From assembly GCA_949130485.1 (NCBI GenBank), contig OX422187.1, positions 4,922,159 through 4,986,158 of the forward strand: 64,000 nt of DNA. Reading direction: 5' to 3'. Positions 1 through 10,600 of the stretch are shown in pieces. The notes under the pieces are model-generated. The model did no database searches. It was not told the DNA's origin and worked only from the letters and a program-made list of their open reading frames with translations. Made by a program: the position numbers and the translations under genes. How positions within the stretch are numbered: the first letter of the stretch is position 1; the number at the start of each line of letters is the position of its first letter. Source of the stretch: Agelas oroides. Its lineage: Eukaryota > Porifera > Demospongiae > Agelasida > Agelasidae.

Positions 1-3000
1 ATGGAAATTCGCCAACATTTTCGACTCTTCCTAGCTCGGTACAACGGTTGCAATAATGCAGGGTGCATATTATCAAGAAGCTATGGGCATTAAGAGTTTG
101 AAAAAGTAAACCCTTTCTGGGTGCAAAAGGCGCACAAAGCTGTACGGGCCGGCCAATATCTCCGTTCCCTGCAGAGCCGTATAGTGCCGTCAAAGAAAAT
201 TCGCGGACATTCTCGACTGTTCCTAGCTCGGTACAAAGGTTGCACTAATGCAAGGTGCATATTATCAAGAAACTATGGTCATGAAGAGTTTAAACCCTTT
301 CTAGGAGCAAACGGCGCACAAAGCTGGCCAATATCTCCGTTCCCTGTAGCGCCGTATGGTGCCGTCAATGGAAATTCGCCTACATTCGCGACTCTTCTTA
401 GCTCGGTACAAAGGTTGCACTAATGCAAGGTGCATATTATCAAGAAGCTATGGGCATGAAGAGTTTCAAAATGTAAACCCTTTCTCGGTGCAAAAGGCGC
501 ACAAAGCTGTACGGACCGACTAATATCACCGTCGCCTACAGCGCAGTATAGTGCCGTAAATGGAAATTCGCCTACATTCTCGACTCTTCCTAACTCGGTA
601 CAAAGGTTGCGCTAATGCAAGGTGCATATTATCAAGAAACTATGGGCATGAAGAGTTTCAAAAAGTAAACCCTTTCACAGTGCAAAAGGCGCACAAAGCT
701 GTACGGGCCGGCCAATATCTCCGTTCATTGCAGCGCAGTATAGTGCAGTCAATGGAAATTCGCCTACACTCTCGACTCTTCCTAACTCAGTACAAAGGTT
801 GCACTAATGCAAGGTGCATATTATCAAGAAGCTATGAGCATGAAGAGTTTCAAAAAGTAAACCCTTTGTCGGTGTAAAAGTCGCACAAATCTGTACGGGC
901 CGGCCAATATCACCGTCCCATGCAACGCAGTATAGTGCCGTCAACGGAAATTCGCGTACATTCTCGACCCTTCCTAGCTAGGTACAAAGGTTGCACTAAT
1001 GCAAGGTGCACATTATCAAGAAGCTATGAGCATGAAGAGTTTCAAAAAGTAAACCCTTTGTCGGTGCAAAAGTCGCACAAATCTGTACGGGCCGGCAAAT
1101 ATCACCGTCCCATGCAACGCAGTAAAGTGCCGTCAGCGGAAATTCGCGTACATTCTCGACCCTTCCTAGCTCGGTACAATGGTTGAACTAATGCAAGGTG
1201 CATATTATCAAGAAGCTATGGGCATGAAGAGCTTAAAAATGTAAGCCCTTTCTCGTGCAAATGGCGCACAAAGCTGTAAGGTCCGGCCAATATCAACGTC
1301 CCCAGCAACGCAGTATAGTGCCGTTAATGGAAATTCGCCTACATTCTCGACTCTTCCTAGCTCGGTACAAAGGTTGCACTAATGCAAGGTGGATATTATC
1401 AAGAAGCTATGGAGATGAAGAGTTTCAAAAAGGAAACCCTTTTTCGGTGCAAAAGGCGCACAAAGCTGTACGGGCCTTCCAATATCTCCGTTTGCTACAG
1501 AGCCGTATAGTTCCGTCAATGGAAATTCGCGTGCATTCTCGACCCTTCCTAGCTCGGTACGACGGTTGTACTAATGCAAGGTACATATTATCAAGAAGCA
1601 TTGGTCGTGAAGAGTTTCAAAATGTAAACCCTTTCCCGGTGCAAAAGGCGCACAAAGCTGTACGGGCCGGCCAATATCAACGTCCCCTGCAACGAAGGAT
1701 AGTGCCGTAAATGGAAATTCGCCGACATTCTCGACTCTTCATAGCTCGGTACAAAGGTTGCACTTATGCAAAGTGCATATTATCAAGAAGCTATGGGCAT
1801 GAAGAGTTTAAAAATGTAAACCCTTTCTCGGTGCAAAAGGCGCACAAAGCTGTACGGGCCGGATAATATCTCCGTTCCCTGCAGCTCCATATAGTGCCGT
1901 CAATGGAAATTCGCCAACTCTTTCGACTCTTCCTAGCTCGGTACAACGGTTGCATTAATGCAGGGTGCATATTATCAAGAAGCTATGGGCATGAAGAGTT
2001 TAAAAATGGAAACCCTTTCTCGATGCAAAAGGCGCACAAAGCTGTACAGGTCGGCCAATATCTCCGTTCCCTGTAGCGCCGTATAGTGCCGTCAATGGAA
2101 ATTCGCCTACATTCTCGACTCTTCCTATCTCGGTACAAAGGTTGCACTAATGCAAGGTGGATATTATCAAAAAGCTATGGACATGAAGAGTTTCAAAAAG
2201 TAAACCCGTTTTCGGTGCAAAAGGCGCAAAAAGCTGTACGGGCCTGCCAATATCTCCGTTTCCTACAGAGCCGTATAGTGCCGTCAATGGAAATTCGCGT
2301 GCATTCTCGACCCTTCCTAGCTCGGTACGACGGTTGCACTAATGCAAGGTACATATTATGAAGAAGCATTGGTCGTGAAGAGTTTCAAAAAGTAAACCCT
2401 TTCCCGGTGCAAAAGGCGCACAAAGCTGTACGGGCCGGCCAATATCAACGTCCCCTGCAACGAAGGATAGTGCCGTAAATGGAAATTCGCCGACATTCTC
2501 GACTCTTCATAGCTCGGTACAAAGGTTGCACTTATGCAAGGTGCATATTGTCAAGAAGCTATGGGCATGAAGAGTTTAAAAATGTAAACCCTTTCTCGGT
2601 GCAAAAGGCGCACAAAGCTGTACTGGCCGGAAAATATCTCCGTTCCCTGCAGCTCCATATAGTGCCGTCAATGGAAATTCGCCAACATTTTCGACTCTTC
2701 CTAGCTCGGTACAACGGTTGCACTAATGCAGGGTGCATATTATCAAGAAGCTATGCGCATAAAGAGTTTGAAAAAGTAAACCCTTTCTGGGTGCAAAAGG
2801 CGCACAAAGCTGTACGGGCCGGCCAATATCTCCGTTCCCTGCAGAGCCGTATAGTGCCGTCAATGGAAATTCGCCTACATTCGCGACTCTTCTTAGCTCG
2901 GTACAATGGTTGCACGGCTGGAATGTGCATATTATCAAGAAGCTATGGGCATGAAGAGTTTCAAAAAGTAAACCCTTTCTCGGTGCAAAAGGCGCACAAA

Positions 3001-4575
3001 GCTATACGGGCCGGCCAATATCACCGTCTCTTGCAACGCAGTTTAGTGCAGTCAATGGAAATTCGCTTACATTCTCGACCCTTCCTAGCTCGGTACAAAG
3101 GTTGCACTAATGCAAGATGCATATTATCAAGAAGCTATGGGCATGAAGAGTTTCAAAAAGTAAACCCTTTCTCGGTGCAAAAGGCGCACAAAGCTGTACG
3201 GGCCGGCCAATATCTCCGTTCTCTGCAGAGCCGTATAGTGGTGTCAATGGAAATTCGCCTACATTCGCGACACTTCTTAGCTCGGTACAAAGGTTGCACT
3301 AATGCAAGGTGCATATTATCAAGAAGCTATGAGCATGAAGAGTTTCAAAAAATAAACCCTTTCTCGTTGCAAAAGTCGCGCAAAGCTGTACGGGCCGGCT
3401 AATATCACCGTCCCTGCAGCGCAGTATAGTGCCTTCAATGGGATTTCGCGTACATTCTCGACTCTTCCTAGCTCGGTACAAAGGTTGCACTAATGCAAGG
3501 TTCATATTATCAAGAAGCTATCGGCAAGAAGAGTTTCAAAAAGTGAACCCTTTCTCGGTGCAAAAGGCGCACAAAGCTGTACGAGCCGGCCAATATCTCC
3601 GTTCATTGCAGCGCGTTATTGTGGAGGCAATGGAAATTCGCCTACATTCTCCACTCTTCCTAGTTCGGTACAAAGATTGCACCAATGCAAGGTGCATATT
3701 ATCAAGAAGCTATGGGTATGAAGAGTTTCAAAAAGTAAACCCTTTCTCGGTGCAAAAGGCGCACAAAGCTGTACGTGCCGGCCAATATCTCCGTTCATTG
3801 CAGCGCAGTATAGTGCCGTCAATGGAAATTCGCCTACATTCTCGACTCTTCCTAGCTCGGTACAAAGGTTGAACTAATGCAAGGTGCATATTATCAAGAA
3901 GCTATGGGCATGAAGAGTTTAAAAACATAAACCCTTTCTCGGTGCAAAAGGCTCACAAAGCTGTACGGGCCGGCCAATATCTCCGTTCCCTGCAGCGCCG
4001 TATAGTGCCGTCAATTGATATTCGCCTACATTCTCGACTCTTCCGAGCTCGGTACAAAGGTTGCACTAATGCAAGGTGCATATTATCAAGAAGCTATGAG
4101 CATGAAGAGTTTCAAAAAATAAACCCTTTCTCGGTGCAAAAGGCGCACCAAGCTGTACGGGCCGGCCAATATCAACGTCCCCTGCAACGCAGTATAGTGC
4201 AGTCAATGGAAATTCGCGTTCATTCTCGACTCTTCCTAGCTCGGTACAAAGGTTGCACTAATGCAAGGTGTATATTATCAAGAAGCTATGGGCATGATGA
4301 GTTTCAAAAAGTAAACCCTTTCTCGGTGCAAAAGGCGCACAAAGCAGTACGGGCCGGCCAATATCTCCGTTCCCTGCAGCGCCGTATAGTGCCGTCAATG
4401 GATATTCGCCTAAATTCGCGACTCATCCTAGCTCGGTTGAAATGTTGCACTTATGGAAGGTGCATATATCAAGAAGCTATATGGGCATGAAGAGTTTAAA
4501 AATGTAAACCCCTATCTCGGTGCTAAAGGCGCACAAAGCTGTACGGGCCGGCCAATATCACCGTCCCCTGCTACA
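1..4575 (+). repeat. 192-bp satellite array, segment I
   Basis: Direct tandem array of a 192-bp monomer, about 24 copies, already under way at the left window edge. Each monomer can be phased on ATGGAAATTCGC and contains the near-invariant blocks CGACTCTTCCTAGCTCGGT, TGCATATTATCAAGAAGC and GGGCCGGCCAATAT. Copies differ by scattered substitutions and rare 1-bp indels. Since 192 is 64 codons, one frame stays open through many copies (MEIR.HSRLFLAR...), but stops arise in many copies and no start, splice or domain logic is visible. I treat it as non-coding satellite. Confidence 0.95.
1327..2862 (+). repeat. 768-bp higher-order repeat, two copies
   Basis: Four consecutive monomers at 1327, about 1519, 1711 and 1903 reappear in the same order at 2095, about 2287, 2479 and 2671. 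The offset is exactly 768 bp, or four monomers. Shared private variants support this: GGTGGATATTATC in the first, GTGCATTCTCGACC with TACGACGG in the second, CGACATTCTCGACTCTTCAT in the third, and TACAACGGTTGCA in the fourth. Neighbouring monomers within a copy are more different from each other than from their partner 768 bp away. Confidence 0.85.
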
Positions 4576-5066
4576 CACATAGTTTCGAATGGGAACCATA
4601 TCTAACCTATGTTAAGAGTCCTCTGTTGAGAACAGCGCTATGTAGATTCCGTATTAGCTGTCATTTGTTAGAGATCGAGAGAGGCAGATACCAGAGAGCG
4701 CAACCTCGACCTGCAGATCAGCGTTACTGTCCGAGCTGTCTTCAACTGGGTAAAAAGCTAGTGGAAGATGAGGAGCATTTTCTGATGTCCTGTAGCACCT
4801 ATGCAGAGGAACGACTCAAATTATTCGATATAGCGGTAGCCCACATCCCCTCTTTTCAAGAGAATGACTTTGATAGACAATTTGAATTATTAATGTGTTG
4901 TAAGGAAATACCTGTAGTACATCAATTGGCTCAGTTTGTGCATGTGTGTATGAAGCAGAGACAGTTATTACTATAGTAGTATGTCACATAGTTTCTTTAG
5001 TCTTTTGGTTGACAAATGGCTTCCCCGGCCTAAAACGTCATTAAAATTCATTCATTCATTCATTCA
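4576..5066 (+). mobile_element. 5'-truncated LINE 3' end (CR1-like)
   Basis: The satellite breaks off at about 4575 and a plus-strand LINE 3' end follows. It holds the C-terminal part of a reverse-transcriptase polyprotein (open to the stop at 4974-4976), a short 3' UTR, and a simple-repeat tail of ATTC units at about 5045-5062. A tetranucleotide tail rather than poly(A) is usual for CR1/L2-type elements. The right end abuts the oppositely oriented LINE. The 5' truncation at the satellite junction is what target-primed reverse transcription normally leaves. Confidence 0.8.
4581..4976 (+). pseudogene. LINE ORF2 C-terminal fragment
   Basis: About 130 codons are open, starting in frame just after the satellite junction (W-E-P-Y-L near 4590, then LLRTALCRFRISCHLLEIE) and ending at TAG 4974-4976. 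A zinc-binding pattern is visible: C-P-S-C, then VEDEEHFLMSC, a C-x2-C...H-x4-C arrangement. This is typical of the region after the RT domain in CR1-like non-LTR retrotransposons. The RT and endonuclease domains are missing. There is no plausible start codon of its own, so this is a dead fragment. Confidence 0.8.
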
Positions 5067-7649
5067 CAGTATATCAATCAATCAATTTTATTATTTAAGT
5101 GACACGCATTGAAAATGCCCAGCCATGTTTTATGACTTATGAGTCACTGTGATTGTAAATGTGTGGTGAAAAAAAAAAAATGACAAAAGGTGAGGTTAAG
5201 TGTGATATAAAAAACTACAACGTAATTTATACATTTTATAAATAAACTTAGCAATTATACAAGTATTAATTTCAGAGTTAAGAATGTATAAAAACTTGTC
5301 AGTTATATTGAGGTGCATAAAAGTATGGTCTCGTTCGGTTATAATAAAGAACAGCTCATTTCGCAAGTTTTGTAGTTTACTACATTCCATCACAAAATGA
5401 AATTCAGTCTCAACTTTATCATTATTACATAACTTACACACCCTTTCCCCTAGTGGCACCTTAGGAATCCGATATCTACCAGTCTCCACTGCCAGCGGAA
5501 GGCACCCAGCACGCAGCGAAGCCATCGCCCATCTCTGGCCAGGGCCGAGTGGGGCCAACACAAAACCGGCAGTATCAGCACAGCTTTTAATTAGTTTGTA
5601 GTTATACAGTTTACCTCCACTTTCTGAGTTTCTAACTGGTTTATGCAGATCGTCTAACCAAACTCTTTCTGCTAGATGAATGAGTTTATTTTTTATGAAA
5701 GATAGAGTTGTGGTTACAGAAATCCCATTTGGTATGTCTACTGAGAAAAGTGTAGGAACTTCAATAGTATTAACTAGTAGTTGTTTAACTTGCCAGCACC
5801 AATTCTTACATCCTGATTCAGCCATAGTCATAGACCATTGGAAAACTGCATTTGCAATTCTATTAGAATTATAAGATCTTAGTCTAAACCACCATTTTAT
5901 CACAGTAAAAGCATGTGTTATCCAAACAGGGATCCATCCCATGTCCCCATAAAGGGCAGCAATGGGGAAGTTCTTCCCAACTCCTAGAAAATATCGCATA
6001 GCATTTCCTTGCATGGATTCTAAGGGACTGTGTTTCTCATAGCCCCATACACAGCAGCTGTAGTCTATTACAGGCGTGACTAGTGTTGAGTAAAGGTATG
6101 AGTATGTTTGCGCTGAGAATCCACCATTTTCCTTTGACTTGGCTATAAGACTTCCTAATGACCTCCTAGCTGCTAATGCAACCTTATCTACTACTGTTTT
6201 ATGATCAAGATGCTCATTAATCCAATAACCTAGGTATTTATACTCACTGCAGTAATCCAATACTTGGTCATTATAATAAAAGTGGTACAAATGCTGTTTA
6301 CGTCTTTTATGCCTGAAGTGCATTATTTTTGTCTTTTCAGCATTAATGAGTACATCATTCTCCGAGCACCATGCAGTAGTTTTGTCGATTAGTTTTTGTA
6401 AGTGCTTGGGATCTGAAGCCAGAAGTACAATATCGTCTGCATAGGCCAGAGCAGGTACTGAAAAATCATCACATCTAACTCCAAGTTCACAAGCTTCATA
6501 GTCCTTAAGTAAGTCATTTACAAATAAACTAAACAATGTTGGGGATAGTAAGCAACCTTGCTTCACTCCAGAATTTACATTAAACCATGGGGTATATTCC
6601 TTATGAACTTCCACTGAGCATTCAAAGTCTTGGTACATGCTCTTAAGAGTGTCTAGAAATAGTCCTCTTATTCCATATAATGAAAGTTTTCTCCACAATA
6701 GATCCCTATTTATAGAGTCAAAGGCTTTTTTAAAGTCCACAAAACAAGCGTATGTGTCATTGCCCTTCAGTTTACGATTAAGTACAATGTTGTGAAGAGT
6801 AAGAATGTGGTCTTGGCATGTTCTATGTGGCCTAAAGCCATTTTGAAGATCTGAAATAACCTCATGGGTCTCTAGTAGGAACATTAGGCGTCTATTTAGG
6901 ATGGAGGTATAAAGCTTTAATACAGCACTTTGTAAGCTGATACCTCTGTAGCTGCCTGGGATGTGTTTATTACTCATGCCTGACTTGGGTATTGGGAAAA
7001 TAACAGCTTTCTTCCATGCTGAGGGACATACACCATTCTCAAAACAATAGTTAAACAGGTAAACAAGGAAATTAATAACTGATTCATGCTGTAAGTAACT
7101 TGGATCAATGCTATCAATTCCTACAGCTTTATTGGTTGGTGCCGTTTTGAGTGCTTGGATGACTTCGTCCCTAGTGATAGGTTCATTGAGTTGTTCAGAG
7201 TCAGGTATGACATCTATCCTAGCTTCAGGACTGGGGTGAAAGCTCGATTTACTGGTATCTCTATTAAGTAATGTATTAAAGCACTCCATCCATTTGCTCA
7301 GTACAACATCCCTTTCAGAGGACATGTTACCATCTTCTAATTGTACCTGAAGTGGGATTTGAGAGTCCTTTCTATTTTCAGAGATGCCTAATTTTTTTAT
7401 ATCCCTCCAAAATTGCTTTACATTTTTCTTTTGTTTTAGTAGCAATTGTAATTTGTTCCATTTGATGTATCTCCGCTTCTTACTTCTTACGGCTCTATCA
7501 AAACTGTGTTGTGCCCTTACAAACTCTTGTTTTAAGACTAGATTGGATTTGTTTCTTAACCAGGCTTTACAGGCCTTTCTTACTTTTGATCGTAAAACAG
7601 ATAATTCTTTGTCCCACCACTTTTTTCTAGTTCTATTTCTATTTGTATG
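5067..7649 (-). mobile_element. 5'-truncated LINE, minus strand
   Basis: Minus-strand non-LTR retrotransposon lacking its 5' part (ORF1 and endonuclease). Its 3' end lies at about 5070-5090, where the minus strand reads (ATTG)n after a short UTR. The 5' end is cut at about 7649, where the sequence returns to satellite at TATAGTGCCGTCAATGG. It lies tail-to-tail with the plus-strand LINE at 4576-5066. Satellite phase is continuous across the whole block from 4575 to 7650, so the block was inserted into a pre-existing monomer. The RT frame is intact, implying a fairly recent insertion. Confidence 0.9.
5196..7648 (-). CDS. non-LTR retrotransposon reverse transcriptase (partial ORF)
   Basis: An uninterrupted reading frame of about 815 LINE-derived codons ends at 5196. 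It begins mid-protein with a basic linker (KKWWDKELSVLRSKVRKACK). The RT domain follows, with FVDFKKAFDSINRDLLW (around 6740) carrying the first catalytic aspartate, GVKQGCLLSPTLFSLF, and the catalytic YADD at 6432-6443. A C-terminal C-x2-C...H-x4-C zinc motif (CKLCNN...FHFVMEC) lies near 5390-5440. The endonuclease is absent, so autonomous mobility is not expected. The frame runs on upstream into antisense satellite for about 27 codons to an ATG ending at 7730; I regard that extension as accidental. Clade is Jockey/CR1-like, not settled. Confidence 0.88.
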
Positions 7650-10600
7650 TATAGTGCCGTCAATGGAAATTCGCGTACATTCTCGACTCTTCCTAGCTCG
7701 GTGCAAAGGTTGCACTAATGCACGGTGCATATTATCAAGAAGCTATGGGCATGAACAGTTTAAAAATGTAAACCCCTATCTCGGTGTTAAAGGCGCACAA
7801 AGCTGTACGGGCCTGCCAATGTCATCGTCCCCTGCAGCGCAGTATAGTGCCGTCAATGGATATTCGCCTAAATTCGCGACTCATCCTAGCTCAGTGGAAA
7901 GGTTGCACTTATGCAAGGTGCATATTATCAAGAAGCTATGGGCATGAAGAGCTTAAAAATGTAAACCCCTATCTCGGTGCTAAAGGCGCACAAACTGTAC
8001 GGGCCGGCCAATATCACCGTCCCTTGCTACGCAGTATAGTGCCGTCAATGGAAATTCGCTTACATTCTCGACTCTTCCTAGCTCGGTACAAAGGTTGCAC
8101 TAATGCAAGATGCATATTATCAAGAAGCTATGGGCATGAAGAGTTTCAAAAAGTAAACCCTTTCTCGGTGCAAAAGGCGCACAAAGTTGTACGGGCCGGC
8201 CAATATCTCCGTTCTTTGCAGCGCCGTATAGTGGTGTCAATGGAAATTCGCCTACATTCGCGACACTTCTTAGCTCGGTACAAAGGTTGCACTAATGCAA
8301 GGAGCATATTATCAAGAAGCTATGAGCATGAAGAGTTTCAAAAAATAAACCCTTTCTCGGTGGAAAAGTCGCGCAAAGCTGTACGGGCCGGCTAATATCA
8401 CCGTCCCTGCAGCGCAGTATAGTGCCTTCAATGGGATTTCGCGTACATCCTCGACTCTTCCTAGCTCGGTACAAAGGTTGCACTAATGCAAGGTTCATAT
8501 TATCAAGAAGCTATCGGCTAGAAGAGTTTCAAAAAGTAAACCCTTTCTCGGTGCAAAAGGCGCACAAAGCTGTACGAGCCGGCCAATATCTCCGTTCATT
8601 GCAGCACGTTATTGTGGAGGCAATGGAAATTCGCCTACATTCTCCACTCTTCCTAGCTAGGTACAAAGATTGCACCAATGCAAGGTGCATATTATCAAGA
8701 AGCTATGGGTATGAAGAGTTTCAAAAAGTAAACCCTTTCTCGGTGCAAAAGGCGCACAAAGCTGTACGTGCCGGCCAATATCTCCGTTCATTGAAGCGCA
8801 GTATAGTGCCGTCAATGGAAATTCGCCTACATTCTCGACTCTTCCTAGCTTGGTACAAAGGTTGAACTAATGCAAGGTGCATATTATCAAGAAGCTATGG
8901 GCATGAAGAGTTTAAAAACATAAACCCTTTCTCGGTGCAAAAGGCTCACAAAGCTGTACGGGCCGGCCAATATCTCCGTTCCCTGCAGCGCCGTATAGTG
9001 CCGTCAATGGATATTCGCCTACATTCTCGACTCTTCCGAGCTCGGTACAAAGGTTGCACTAATGCAAGGTGCATATTATCAAGAAGCTATGAGCATGAAG
9101 AGTTTCAAAAAATAAACCCTTTCTCGGTGCAAAAGGCGCACCAAGCTGTACGGGCCGGCCAATATCAACGTCCCCTGCAACGCAGTATAGTGCAGTCAAT
9201 GGAAATTCGCGTTCATTCTCGACTCTTCCTAGCTCGGTACAAAGGTTGCACTAATGCAAGGTGTATATTATCAAGAAGCTATGGGCATGAAGAGTTTCAA
9301 AAAGTAAACCCTTTCTCGGTGCAAAAGGCGCACAAAGCAGTACGGGCCGGCCAATATCTCCGTTCCCTGCAGCGCCGTATAGTGCCGTCAATGGATATTC
9401 GCCTAAATTCGCGACTCATCCTAGCTCGGTGGAAATGTTGCACTTATGCAAGGTGCATATTATCAAGAAGCTATGGGCATTAAGAGCTTAAAACTGTAAA
9501 CCCCTATCTCGGTGCTAAAGGCGCACAAAGCTGTACGGGCCGGCCAATATCACCGTCCCCTGCTACGCAGTATAGTGCCGTCAATGGAAATTCGCGTACA
9601 TTCTCGACCCTTCCTAGCTCGGTGCAAAGGATGCACTAATGCATGGTGCAAATTATCAAGAAGCTATGGGCATGAAGAGTTTAAAAATGTAAATCCTTTC
9701 TCGGTGCAAAAGGCGCACAAAGCAGTACCGGCCGGCCAATATCTCCGTTCTCTGCAGCGCCGTATAGTCCCGTCAATGGATATTCGCCTAAATTCGCGAC
9801 TCATCCTAGCTCGGTTGAAATGTTGCACTTATGCAAGGTGCATATATCAAGAAGCTATGGGCATGAAGAGTTTAAAAATGTAAACCCCTATCTCGGTGCT
9901 AAAGGCGCACAAAGCTGTACGGGCCGGCCAATATCACCGTCCCCTGCTACACAGTATAGTGCCGTCAATGGAAATTCGCGTACATTCTCGACTCTTTCTA
10001 GCTCGGTGCAAAGGTTGCACTAATGCACGGTGCATATTATCAAGAAGCTATGGGCTTGAACAGTTTAAAAATGTAAACCCCTATATCGGTGTTAAAGGCG
10101 CACAAAGCTGTACGGGCCTGCCAATATCATCGTCCCTTGCAGCGCAGTATAGTGCCGTCAATGGATATTCGCCTAAATTCGCGACTCATCCTAGCTCAGT
10201 GGAAAGGTTGCACTTATGCAAGGTGCATATTATCAAGAAGCTATGGGCATGAAGAGCTTAAAAATGTAAACCCCTATCTCGGTGCTAAAGGCGCACAAAC
10301 TGTACGGGCCGGCCAATATCACCGTCCCCTTCTACGCAGTATAGTGCCGTCAATGGAAATTCGCGTATATTCTCGACTCTTCCTAGCTCGGTGCAAAGGA
10401 TGTACTAATGCATGGTGCAAATTATCAAGAAGCTATGGGCATGAAGAGTTTAAAAATGTAAACCCTTTCTCGGTGCAAAAGGCGCACTAAGCTGTACGGG
10501 CCGGCCAATATCTCCATTCCCTGCAGCGCCGTATAGTGCCGTCAATGGATATTCGCCTACATTCTCGACTCTTCCTAGCTCGATGCAAAGGTTGCACTAA

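Noticed and set aside
2479..3402. A 307-codon ORF (and many like it across 1-35,200) encoding repeats of MEIRxHSRLFLAR
   Set aside because: These are consequences of the 192-bp period being divisible by three. Stops occur at shared variant sites, both strands are open, and there is no domain, signal or splice structure.
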